Source of the DNA: Phellopilus nigrolimitatus
Lineage: Eukaryota > Basidiomycota > Agaricomycetes > Hymenochaetales > Hymenochaetaceae
NCBI GenBank assembly: GCA_021029095.1
Contig: JAJOHG010000005.1
Span: forward strand, 1,240,001 to 1,304,000
DNA length: 64,000 nt
Direction of reading: 5' to 3'
Positions 21,846 to 32,113 of this stretch are shown here, in pieces. How positions within the stretch are numbered: position 1 is the first letter of the stretch; the number at the start of each line of letters is the position of its first letter. The notes below the pieces were generated by a model that worked only from the letters and a program-made list of their open reading frames with translations, was not told where the DNA came from and ran no database searches. The position numbers and the translations under genes were made by a program.

Positions 21846-22450
21846 TTACCTGTTTCTGAGGCTCATCCTTTATGTCAGAATCAGCCTCATCTGTGCCATC
21901 CCCAATGATGTCCTCTGTGTCTAAAGCTGAATCTCACTCTGTCCCAGACTCTAGAATCTGCTTGCACACAGCAGCTATCTAGAATATTTCAATGCACATT
22001 ATTCAGAGAAAACATGTAGAGATATGCTTAATTACCTTTTCTTGCTTGTTAACCTGGGTTTCTTGCACCTTCTTGGCTTGATCTGCTGTTAGCAGCAGTC
22101 TAAATCTTCCAGGCTTGCCTGTGCTAATCTTTTCAGAAATGCAATCATTGAGGTGGAATATTAGAATGGAATATAAGTACCTTTTTATGTCTCCCTGGCT
22201 TCAACTTAGCTCTGTATTTGTCAAGGTCTAGCATGTTGACCTTTGCCTCAAGACAGTCAGCAGTACCTATTGTAGTGCATAAACCAGCATCTTGCAATCC
22301 AAGGCAGGAAGCTCAGATGAGAATATTGTCAGTATAATATCTAACCTAATATTGAGTACTTACCACATTCTCTGTCATGCAGAAGTCTGTTGGAATGACA
22401 AGCTCAATTGTTGCATCATCTTTGTTTATTTGTTTCTTATTGGTCTGTAG
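21846..22450 (-). pseudogene. Decayed multi-exon gene of unknown family inside the transposon
   Basis: Minus-strand blocks bounded by GT-AG sites read as protein. They are TNKKQINKDDATIELVIPTD (near 22364-22442), SCLGLQDAGLCTTIGTADC with KVNMLDLDKYRAKLKPGRHK (22181-22311), ISTGKPGRFRLLLTADQAKK with VQETQVNKQEK (22036-22128, exactly 31 codons), and IAAVCKQILESGTE, a TGA, then DSALDTEDIIGDGTDEAD (about 21851-21980). The in-frame TGA and a phase mismatch between the first two blocks indicate decay. A nearby block (about 23220-23320) reads AFAHGPPLPMGQTD and GDLSPYISAESEL. I do not recognise the family. It may be the element's own gene or another captured host gene. Confidence 0.5.
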
Positions 22451-22619
22451 AGTATAAGCAGGTGCCATGCATGTACATTTTCTCTTATCTGTTTGCCTCA
22501 GAGCTCAACGGGTCAAACATGAAATCTATTGTCTTTGTCTTCGTCTAATTGCTTCAAATTCACTAAGCTACAAAGACTACAACAAAGTCCCAGTCATTGG
22601 GTCTAGGGCATAGCACGAG

Positions 22620-23117
22620 CAACCTGTGGGTATTAGCAAAATGCTAATAGCACAGTGAGTTCAGCTTTGATTTAAACACTCTTACATGTGTCATGTGTGC
22701 ACTATTGTGTAAGTGGGTCAAGGACTTCCCGCCGCCTAAAACCGTTACACCAAAAGGCTGAATAATCACTTTATAGTGATTCCAATTCCCGGAAGTATAT
22801 AAGCAACTGGTTTTGGCATGCCCGACCCACACGCCCAGCTGGTAAGCCACCGGCTTACACATTGGATACTACAACATACAAAAACACACATTTAGATTGA
22901 TCCATTATTGACAGAGCTAAAAGCAAATGGGTTATTTAAGACCCATGCATGGGTTTTGATGACCTGTTTGCCTCTAGTGCTGTCAATAACACTTCAATCA
23001 AAACACGTGCTTTTTTATGCTGTAGCATTCAACAGTACACACATAGCACATGTGAGATCATTCAAAGCGAAGATAAACTCGCTATGTTATTAGCAAAATG
23101 CTAATACCCATGGGTTG
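22620..23117. repeat. Fold-back (inverted-repeat) element
   Basis: The two ends are imperfect inverted repeats of about 75 bp beginning CAACC and containing GGGTATTAGCA and TGCTAATA. Each end also holds its own small palindrome (TATTAGCA, AAA, TGCTAATA at 22631-22649 and 23088-23106). About 500 bp in all, without coding capacity. No convincing target duplication was found, so it may be an old MITE or a fold-back repeat of the host element. Confidence 0.6.
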
Positions 23118-23608
23118 ACACATGCTGTGCCTACATGCAGCAGGAACTTCATTCACCCAGTCTGGCCCATGGCCCTCACCCCAGACACTCATCCAAAACT
23201 TGGAATGTTTAGAGCTCAGATTCTGCTGAAATATAAGGGGAAAGGTCACCAACAGTCACACACATGGTGTCTGTTTGTCCCATTGGCAGTGGTGGGCCAT
23301 GGGCAAATGCAATAGATAGCAAGATACAGATGACCAGCTCATATGTTAGCTGCTTACTAATCTACCCTATTCATCTGTAACCCGGAAACAGTTTCTGCAT
23401 GTTCATTGAAATTCCAACAGATTATAATAAAGATATAACCCAGAGGACAACAGAGAGCAAGCACAGTGGACACGATGTGCCAGTGTGACACAATGTATGT
23501 GACGCCATGTGTCATGCGTGACACAAGTAACTAGTCCGAAGCGTGAGAAATATTATTTGAAAATTAGCCGACAAAGTGTGCGGAAAAATCCAAAGTGTGC
23601 GTTTTTTG

Positions 23609-23634
23609 ATTAAATGTACACTTTGAACGCCATA
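23609..23634 (-). repeat. Right terminal inverted repeat (26 bp)
   Basis: Reverse complement of 18793-18818 without mismatch, followed by the same hexamer CGTTCA that precedes the left end. Confidence 0.9.
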
Positions 23635-24021
23635 CGTTCAGGGTATCGGGCAGGAAAACAAGATGGTTATACAAGCCAACGAGGAGCGTACGTTGGGGAT
23701 GGCAACAGTACAAATACATTCTGAAAAATAAAGATGAAGAAAAATCTTTGAACGAAGTAGACTAGGTCTCGCGAAGGGCGGTCTGGCAGTTCCAGTCCCA
23801 GCGATCGCGTGCTGGAGGGAAGACGAGACGGCGTAAGATAAATTAAAATCCGACCTCCAGCTGTTTGCTAGATACAGAATATGCAATGACAGGATAAATG
23901 GTGCCAAGCCGCTCTGCACGGAGAAAATATGCGATGCGATGCGATGCGATGCAAATAAACAGCGCTGGGCGCGACGCCCGCAAGGAGGTACATATCAGAG
24001 GCGCCGGGAGCCGCACAGCGC

Positions 24022-24631
24022 TCAGCGCAGGAAGGCGAGCTCGGTCAGCCGCCGGCTCTCCGCGTCCTCGATGCGCGCGACGTCGTCCGCGAGGCTGTCC
24101 CGCCGGCGCAGGCGGACGGGGAGCGGCTCGCGGGGCAGGCTCGCGCAGGCGCGGTGCGGCGGGGAGTACGGGGGCACCGGGGGGTACGGTGGCGCCGGGG
24201 AACTGGCGTCCTCGGACATAACCCCGTCGTCGCGTGCGAATTGCGCCTTGTATGCGGCGACGTCGAGCGCGTGCTTGCCGGTTTCCTGGGTCTAGGATGC
24301 GGAACGCGTTCATGAGCGCCTAGAGGAGCCCGGTAAGGTGATGATTGCTCACCTCGTCATCGAATTTAATCAGACACTTCTCCCCCTCCTCCTCTTCAGC
24401 CTCCTCCCGCGTGCTCTTCTCCGGTGCACCCTCTTCATCACGGTACGGGCCCCGCCCGTATATTTTGCTCTGCTGCAGCAGGCCGCACGCCTGCAGCGCC
24501 TCTGCCCGGCGGCGGCGGGTGTCATCGGGGGCTGGCGGCGACGGTAGTGACGCCTTCGACGGGCGGATGAGGTTCTTGAAGGACTTCATGACTGATGGTT
24601 TTGAGGAGGAGGGTTGCTGTGCATAAGACAT
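24022..24631 (-). CDS. Small protein of unknown function
   Basis: Two exons (24353-24631, 93 codons; 24022-24285, 88 codons with stop) give 180 residues, starting MSYAQQPSSSKPSVMKSFKN. The N-terminal half is basic and Ser/Pro-rich (FKNLIRPSKASLPSPPAP). It is followed by RRRRAEALQACGLL, an acidic run EEAEEEEGEK with CLIKFDDE, then a Pro/Tyr-rich stretch (SSPAPPYPPVPPYSPPH) and RRRDSLADDVARIEDAESRR ending ELAFLR. The frame stays open upstream to 24859, but that part looks like 5' UTR. No membrane segment or known domain. The consistent splice sites and charged, low-complexity pattern suggest a real agaricomycete-specific gene. Confidence 0.6.
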
Positions 24632-26225
24632 GTCGCTCGAGCCCTGTGTGAAGCTAGATAGTGGACAGTCCAGGGTCAGCCTCTCGATGCTGGTGACAGT
24701 TGTAGAGAGGGTACGCACAGGCTGGCGGGTCCGTGGTCCATCTTCAAATATTTCGCAGTGAGAATGGAAGGGGCGAATGGAAAGTGGTGGTGGGGAGGCG
24801 GAGAATGGGGTGAGGAGTTGTCGGCAGGCTAAGCCTTTTATTCGGTTTTCCACGAACATGCGAACCCTGCGAGAGTCGTTCGTGGCTAGAACTGCGCATG
24901 TCTCAGCGCTCTAGCGCTCGCAATTCAAACTGCGGACGGCGCTCCACCCCAACCGCCCTAGATGTCTCGGCTAGCTCTACCACTTGCTACTTTGCTTTTT
25001 TCTTTTTTCTTTTTTTCTTTCGTCAGCTCTCGACACCCTCAGCTTGCAGAAAACGCGCACCTCGCTGTCTCTCTCCGACCTCTTGTATCCATATCTCGAT
25101 CCGTTTCATTCGTTATTCGCTGGCTGTGTGCGCGGTCTTTCGTAGTGATGGCGAGCGACAGGTGAGAACAAACGAAGCAGAGTCGATCACACATACCGAA
25201 TGGGGCAGCCTGTGAATCATGATATTTGTGCCCTTCCTGGAGAGCTCCGGACTCCGGAGTACCATGTCCGGTGCTTTGAGGCTACCGGCGTCAAGCACAG
25301 GCAGCCAGGATGCGATATAAACGACCGACGTGGCTTGCGGATGAAGGATTGCCTTTCTAACACGTTAGGTGTGGCGAACCGACCATCTACACTTGCGATG
25401 CTTGCCAGCTTCGCCGTGATCTCAATTTCTCAGGTGGCGAGCACAACTTCGGTGCAATGGAGTTGAACTCGAGCTGCGAATCAAGCATAACCAGAAAGAC
25501 CTGAAGACTGACAATTCTTGTAAGTTCCCTATTGACACTCTTGCTCGCAGTGACACTCGAAGGAGCCCTTCCAATTCATAAACCTCAGACATTCGGACTG
25601 CTGCTGGTATGACATGTCAGCTAAAACGCCAACAGATGTCGATATCCGACTGGTGCACTTCAAATCACTTCAAATTCAAATAGGCGAATGCCGATGCACT
25701 CCAGCCGTCGCATACACTCTGGGCGTCCGGTGATCGCGGTTGCCATCATCTCATAGACTTTAGAATTCAAGGGGCTTGTCCTCAACCCCACTGATCATCA
25801 CACAAACTGGCGCGCATTTATCTTTCTTTTAAAACGCGGCCGATGCATCGGCCGCGACTGTTCTACATTTTGCGTAAAACGCGATGTACACTACTACTAT
25901 TGGGATAAGGTGACTGACGAGAGCAGAGAAATGCTTGCTTGTGAAGTTTAGTGGGTATTGCACAGAAAGAGGTGAGAAGCGTTCGGCAATGAAGTTGAAT
26001 GGCCAAAAGAAAAACCTAATAATGAAAAAACAAAAAGCTGGGGGAAATGGATGGACACACGAGAGGACAACAAGTAGCATGGCACGTCTCGCCCCGCTTA
26101 CTCCGCTGCATTCCGGTCCGTCTACATATGCATCTTAGCGTGCGGCGACGGATAGGTTCGCTTCGAGCGGTTCGACGACCACGCCGACCAGAAAAGATGG
26201 GGAAGAAATCGAGGAGAGACGACAA
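24632..26225. other. Intergenic, no supported gene
   Basis: A 1.6-kb stretch between the start of the small gene and the 3' end of TBP. Pyrimidine-rich runs lie at 24990-25020. Open frames up to 105 codons on both strands lack motifs or exon partners. It probably holds the promoter of the small gene and the TBP 3' UTR. Confidence 0.4.
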
Positions 26226-27362
26226 TTAAGGCTTTCGGAATTCACAGAGCACAGTGTAGATCGTGTTGAACGCCGTGTATATCTCCTCTCTGACCTTTAT
26301 GGCAGAGAAGTCGATTAGCAAAGGTCCCAATACGGTGAATAGGACCGAAAGGGTAGACATGGTAATGGCTGAACATTTACCTTTGCACCCGTGAGCACAA
26401 TTTTTCCCGAGACGAAGATCAACAGCACGACCTTAGGCTTGATCATACGATAGATAAGACCAGGGAACAGCTACAATAAATTCAGCATCGTCCGATGGAC
26501 TATGAAGAATTGACACAAACCTCGGGCTCGTAACTGCTGAACTGTCCGTGGCTGTACGCTAGTCCCTCCAACCGAATGGGGAACTTGACGTCGCAACTAC
26601 CCACGATGTTTTGAATCTTGAACTCGGCAAACTTTGCGTCGAAGCCAAGCTTTTGCACGATACGCGCGTATTTACGCGACGCCAGCCGCGAGTCGTCCTC
26701 TGACTTGGCGCCCGTCACGACCATCTTGCCAGACGCGAAGATGAGCGCCGTCGTCTTCGGGTCGCGGATACGCATGATCACGGCTGCAAAACGCTGGTGA
26801 CGTGCAAGGGAAGCACAGGCACCAAGCGGGTGAGAAGACAGGGGACACTGACCTTCGGGTTGTACTCAGCATTGCGCGCATGCAGCGCAATGGTCTTGAG
26901 ATCCAGCCGGCAGTCGAGGTTCACAGTCGCCACAATGTTTTGGAGGGTAGGGATGATGCCCTCGACAGCGGTGATATGCTGCTGCTCAAGAGTGAGCGGG
27001 GCAGGCGTTGCGGGCGCAGCAACAGGAGCAGGGGCGGGCGGACTCGAGGTGGATGGACCAGCCACAGCGTTGTTCTGTGGCTTGACAGGATACGCCGGCT
27101 GTGTCATATTATGCTGCATGGGAGGCGCGTAACTACCTGGCAGCGAGAGATGCGAAGGACCCGGCAGCGCGAAATTCGATCCTGTTGGGAGAGAGAGCGA
27201 GGGCTGGGCTTGCTGCGACTGCTGCTGCTGCTGCTGTTGTTGTTGTCGCTGCAACTGCGCTTGCAACTGCGCCTGCTGCTGTGCTTGCAATTGTTGCTGC
27301 ACATATTGGCTCTGCTGCGGCTGCGAACGGCCAAAGGTGACGGGGCGTGATGGCAGAGACAT
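26226..27362 (-). CDS. SPT15: TATA-box-binding protein (TBP)
   Basis: The general transcription factor that nucleates TFIID and the Pol I and III initiation complexes. The N-terminal about 110 residues are low complexity, with a Gln-rich tract including a pure run of nine Gln and Pro/Ala-rich linkers. The conserved core then starts at [20 protein letters not shown] with [15 protein letters not shown]. After an intron comes [20 protein letters not shown] and [20 protein letters not shown] (repeat 1). The second repeat reads [20 protein letters not shown], then [32 protein letters not shown] and [22 protein letters not shown]. All core elements are present with four short introns. Start at the first ATG of exon 1. 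Confidence 0.97.
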
Positions 27363-28135
27363 GTTTAAGCAACGGCAGAGGCAGCGGCGGCAAACGACAG
27401 AAGAAGAAAAAAGAGCGCGGTGGCTGTGCTACCGGGGGCCTGAAATAGGGGGAAGGAAGTCGCGAGTTCCCCGCTCTTATATACCTTTCCGAATTCAAAC
27501 TCCGCTTCAATTAAACCATTTATTAGTCAGCATGGTGGCTTGTTCTTTCTTTCCGCTCTTTCTCTCATCCCTCCCTCTCGTAACGACCATCATGTTCGTT
27601 TTTTTTATCTTTCTGTGCTTTGCGGGTCTTCTTTGCTGTCTGATATATTCATTTTCATCTCTCTCTGACGCTGTGGACTCGAATTGTAATCTCCTCAGCC
27701 GTTCTGGACTGTGCTTTCGTCGGGCATTGAACTTGCGATCTTATCGAAGATGTTGACGATGTATTTTCTTCTAATAAGCGCTTAAAGTCAATCTTGACGG
27801 TATGTCTGCATGCGTGCTGAAATCTATAGATCGATCAGAACCGAAGTTGATGAGTTTGTGCTCGCGCGCGCACTGGCAACGCCTCTCCTTGAATATGCCT
27901 GCAGCTGTGTTGTCACTTGATCCAAGAGATTAAGGAGAAGCCTAGTTCCCCCTCTAGGCCAGCTCTTTCGCCGTTCCTTTGCCGTCAAAGGTGACCCTGC
28001 ATGCTCGCATAGGAGGGCTTTATAGGCTGGCGTATAGAAACACGAGTGATGGTCCCGACTGTAGTATGCCAATTGGGCACGAAATATACTTTTTATATCT
28101 TCTTTCCATTGCGTTCATATGTATGGTATCTAAAT
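27363..28135. other. Intergenic, no supported gene
   Basis: Holds the TBP promoter and the 3' UTR of the tryptophanyl-tRNA synthetase gene. The open frames present lack motifs and appear to be chance. Confidence 0.45.
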
Positions 28136-29901
28136 TTACGCTGAAGACGCTACAGCATTGCACTTTCCTATACTGGGATCAATCTTTCGAGAGCCATCCA
28201 TGAACGCCTTGACATCTTCATCCGCGACCTTTGACCGTCTCTGATAAAAAGTTAGATTTTAAAAAGCGTCAAAGCAAGAATGGCGAACCTCCTGGAATTC
28301 TTTGACGAAATCTTGCAACAACTTGATGCATTTCGCCTTCAGCTGTCCTGTCAAAAGTGTTCCCGCCTTGTAATCCTATTGCGCAGCAATGAGCTATTGT
28401 TATCCACAACAGGCACAGGTGATACGCACGTCGTAGATCTTCTGGAGCTCATCATCGTCATCCAGGAAGAAACTCAAGTACTGATAGCTGATGTCCACAT
28501 CAGGGTCACCTCCCAGCTTTCTGTGCTCTTCCTCCGTCTCCTTGCCACCAGAAAACCCGTGTTTGTTAATCTTGTTCTTGATTTGGTTCGACGTGTCCGT
28601 CATAAAAATACTAGAGTTCGGATCCGACGCGCTCATCTTCGTTTGCGGGCCCTGCAGTGCGGGGAAGAACTTGGCGTGTAAAAGTGTTGGTTTCGGATAC
28701 TTGAGCTTCACGGCCACGTCACGGGTGAGGCGGAAATACGGGTCCTGGTCAATCGCGCATGGAATAAGGCACGGCACGTTCGATGTTTCGCCGAAGATCT
28801 GCGGGAACGAGTTCGAGAACGACGGTGCAGCCTGGATGGCGGTGAAGTGGATTTTGCCGATGTTATCGCTGTGGTCAGATATTTTCCAATTATGCCGTTT
28901 GATCAACAGGATAGAGGAATGCACATACGAGTCCCCAAAACCGAAGGTCCCTTTTATCTGGTTGAATGTGATTTGACGGGAGATTTTTGAGACGTTCCTG
29001 TAGAAGGGCCCGCCGACAAAATCGTAGTCGCTGAAGATGAATGTTTTTTCCAGCTTGAAGCCGACAGCAATAATGTCCCTCGCATTCTGGTAAGCAAACT
29101 TATATGTATCTTCAGCTTTGAGCTCGTGCTTGAAGAGGAACTTCTCGTCATCTGCTGGGAATCAGTGGATGTCAACCGTAATCTGCTCTGCGGCCCACCT
29201 GTAAGTTGGATGACCAGTGGACAGTCAAAGGCGTCTTGCAACCATCTACAAATACGATAAGCCGACCTTCCAGGCACACGCAGAACGCGCATATACTCAC
29301 TTTGTGAAGACGAACGGAATCATATGCCCCAAGTGCATGCTGTTGGTGCTCGGTCCACGCCCTGTATATAAGAAAAATGGTTTACCCTGCTCATATCGAT
29401 CCAGGATTTTGTCAAACTCCCTACGCCACACATCCTTGAGTCCCGCATGTACGTCGTGGATCATTGAGAGCACTCACCGATGCGAGAAGAACGTCCTGCG
29501 ACGCAGAAGCGGGTGCGGACGCCTGCCCGTGAGCCGCTCGAAGCGCTCCAGGAGCGCATCATCGACGCGCTTGGTGCCGAAGTTCCGGACGATCATGTCG
29601 TAGTCGATTGCAGACTGCTGGCCGTCCGCCGAAACGGCGCCCTGGACGTCCCATGGCGAGACGACCTGTTCGTGCGCGCCCTCTGTCGGGTTCGCAGGTT
29701 TCACCACCGGAGCACTCGGTGATGCGACGGGTGTCTCTGCTCTGAAGGGGTATCAAGGTCAGGTCGAGAGGTGGATGGAAGATAGCATGACACACACGTC
29801 TGAGTAGCTTCCGCCCTGTGACTCCCCTCCTCCTGTAGTGAAATTTCTGATACCTCCTGCGTGAGGTCGCTTGCTCCGGATGTAGGTGGAGCGGCAGCCA
29901 T
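28136..29901 (-). CDS. WRS1: Cytosolic tryptophanyl-tRNA synthetase
   Basis: Charges tRNA-Trp in the cytosol (class I synthetase). The N-terminal part is variable ([20 protein letters not shown]), then [20 protein letters not shown] and [20 protein letters not shown] follow. After an intron come the class I motif in [15 protein letters not shown] (HLGH), [30 protein letters not shown] and [33 protein letters not shown] and [15 protein letters not shown] precede the second signature [12 protein letters not shown]. The last exon reads ...[20 protein letters not shown] and ends NAVASSA. It belongs to the eukaryote/archaeal type. The start is the first ATG before the disordered leader. At least six introns; no break seen. 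Confidence 0.95.
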
Positions 29902-30310
29902 GTCAGAGACCTATGCGTAGAATGAGATGATGAGGTGATAGCGTCGAGCTGGCACTTTTCGTCGGAAACTCAGAAATTCATCCGAGTCATTCTCAATCAC
30001 TTACGCCAAAAGAGGCCTTATTTGCAGTCAATTTCAGAGAATGCAGTCAAATATTGCCTAAAGTATTGACGTCTTAGTTATGTAATCACGCAGCAGACCT
30101 ATCTTGCCAGAAACTCGACACGCAATCGAACGTGCCAGCAGGAGGCATCTATGGTAGGAGAGAAGCTGTTGGATACTAGAACGGTCTCCTGTGGGAAGGA
30201 GACGTGTCGTAACTGTCAACGTGCGTCGACGGTAGCATCACTTTATAAATTGAGGCACTAGCAACAGGATCCAAGGCAAGCAGAACTTGTTCACCAACAT
30301 CCAGTCGACC

Positions 30311-31825
30311 ATGGACATAACATTGCACAATCTCACATCTACAGGAATCCTTGCTATCCCGACAGACTCCTCGGATGCCAAGCCAACTCTAGTCGCCGCC
30401 GCGTCCAGCGCTTCTCTCAGCATCCCACGCAGACCTCGGCGTCAAGCGGGCTTGGTTTTACGCACCGAGACAGAAGGCTCAGATGAGCTCTGTGAGCTGA
30501 AAGCGAAGAATCTCAAATCTTCAGGCTGGGGAAGCTGGGCGCTTGTCTCTGACGAACAGGAAGAGAGATCCGCCTGGAGAGTGTACATGACTACCAGCAG
30601 TGTGAGTCTGACATAGCATGCACGACAGCGATGCTGATCAGTGCGGAACAACCCTAGAGAACTGGCAACAACGGCATTGAAAGAAAACTTGTTATACTTC
30701 CAAAGAGAGATTTATCATGTTTTTTGAAGGAATTAAATGATGATCGACCTCTTTCGGATCTCTGTCTTCCTGGTGAGTTGACTCTCCTTACTGTTTTCAA
30801 GGCTCCGCTCATTGATCATAAAATTCCAGCCACACATGATGCGTGAGCCTTGACTCTCAAGAGTTTCCTTCATATACCAACGGTCCTCGTCTTTGAATTT
30901 TCCTCAGCCTTTCACGCCGCGGCTGGCCTATAGCACAATGCCAATCTAGTACAACGCCCTACCCCGTACAACTTCAGTCCGGTATACGCGCCTTCGACGT
31001 CCGCATGGCTGTTGTCGACGGCCGTCTTGTCGCGTACCATGGCATATGTCCCCAGAAGACGCCCTTCCAAGACGTTCTTGCCGTCACTCGCGCCTTCCTC
31101 ACCGATTCACGCACGAGTCACGAAACTATCATTATGTCGATAAAGCAAGAGGACTTTGCAACCACGCCTCCCGCTCAGTTTTCAACGCTCGTGCACGATG
31201 AGATATATAGCGCTCAGGGAGGGGCGGATATGTGGTTTCTTGAAGATCGGATTCCCAGTTTAGGTGAGGTAAGAGGAAAGGTAATCATGTTGAGTCGCTT
31301 CGGCGGCGATGGCGCCGGTTGGGAAAATGGTCTTGAAGGCATGGGCATTCATCCGACTACCTGGCCGGACAGCTCGAAGGCAGTGTTCGAATGGACGTGC
31401 AAAGACACGGTCGTGCGTACCAGCGACTGGTGAATATTCTGAAAATGGCCATCGGTCATAACCAATAATAACTCGTATCCAGGTATAACATCACTTCTAT
31501 CCTTTCTATTCCGGAGAAGATGACTCTAGCCACATCGGTTTTGCTACCTCCCACGCCCGGGGGCTATACACAGCCGACATTGAACGTCGCGTTTTTTTCT
31601 GCGGGTTCAGTGCCACTCGCCCTGCCTCCCACTGTTGCGCAGGGCTTCGGCTGGCCAAAATGGAAGCTGGGTATCGAGGGCATTAACTCGCGCCTCGGAA
31701 AATGGCTGATAGACCAATTGACTACCACGGGCGCTATCAGAGGATGGGTTTTCATGGACTTCTTCGAGTCACCAGCTGATTTACTGCCATTGCTTGTCGA
31801 GAACAATTTTCTGACGCACACGTGA
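30311..31825 (+). CDS. PI-PLC X-domain protein (phosphatidylinositol-specific phospholipase C-like)
   Basis: A single-domain PLC-X protein of the bacterial/fungal type, with no PH, EF-hand, Y or C2 domain, expected to cleave phosphatidylinositol or a similar head group. Exons: 30311-30601, 30658-30772, a 13-nt microexon 30830-30842, 30908-31429, 31483-31825; all phases agree. The core starts LKELNDDRPLSDLCLPATHD, whose His is one of the two catalytic histidines. RRGWPIAQCQS and LQSGIRAFDVRMAVVDGRLV with AYHG (second catalytic His) follow, then ETIIMSIKQE and RGKVIMLSRFGG. The first exon (about 97 residues) is a variable leader containing a mitochondrial/sphingolipid-independent WGSWALVSDEQ segment typical of fungal members. 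No clear signal peptide. It is divergent from WRS1. Confidence 0.85.
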
Positions 31826-32113
31826 GGGCTATATCGTACGATTTTGTATCCCTCGTTCGCTCATAAGGGTTGTTGGGTCAAAATAATTCTTGGTTCTTGA
31901 TTCGCCCGATTAAATTTTACCTTCGATGCCGAGGCGACGTGGCGCGTCGCCATGGGAAGTTCTTCGCGGATTGGCGCGTTGGCGGTGTATCGAATTTGGC
32001 AAAATCATACACATGGACGGAGGTCGTGCCCATATTATTAGGTCGACACGGACTATGACCTGACATCGGCGATTTGGGTATAAAGAACCATCGTTTGTTC
32101 CCAGCACTCCTGA

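Larger units (their letters stand above)
18793..23634. mobile_element. Non-autonomous TIR transposon carrying host gene fragments
   Basis: The two ends form perfect 26-bp inverted repeats (18793-18818 and 23609-23634, starting TATGGCGTTCAAAGTG). Immediately outside both ends is CGTTCA in the same orientation (18787-18792 and 23635-23640), a candidate 6-bp target duplication. Just inside each end are inverted copies of a motif like TTTTCGCACACTTT, as expected of transposase binding sites. The 4.84-kb interior has no recognisable transposase, but holds an Hsp70/eL37 mosaic pseudogene, a tandem repeat, a nested hAT-like MITE, a fold-back repeat and remains of another split gene. The superfamily is not identified; 6 bp is an unusual duplication length. 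It lies between MIP1 and a small unknown gene and breaks neither. Confidence 0.8.

Noticed and set aside
23843..24313. Arg/Pro/Ala-rich 156-codon minus frame
   Set aside because: Alternative frame of exon 2 of the small gene at 24022-24631; the spliced frame keeps phase through a good GTGAGC donor and CCCAG acceptor.
24950..25480. Possible small plus-strand gene(s) with open frames of 67-105 codons
   Set aside because: No motif, no consistent splice chain and poly-T/C-rich sequence; not enough support to call a gene.
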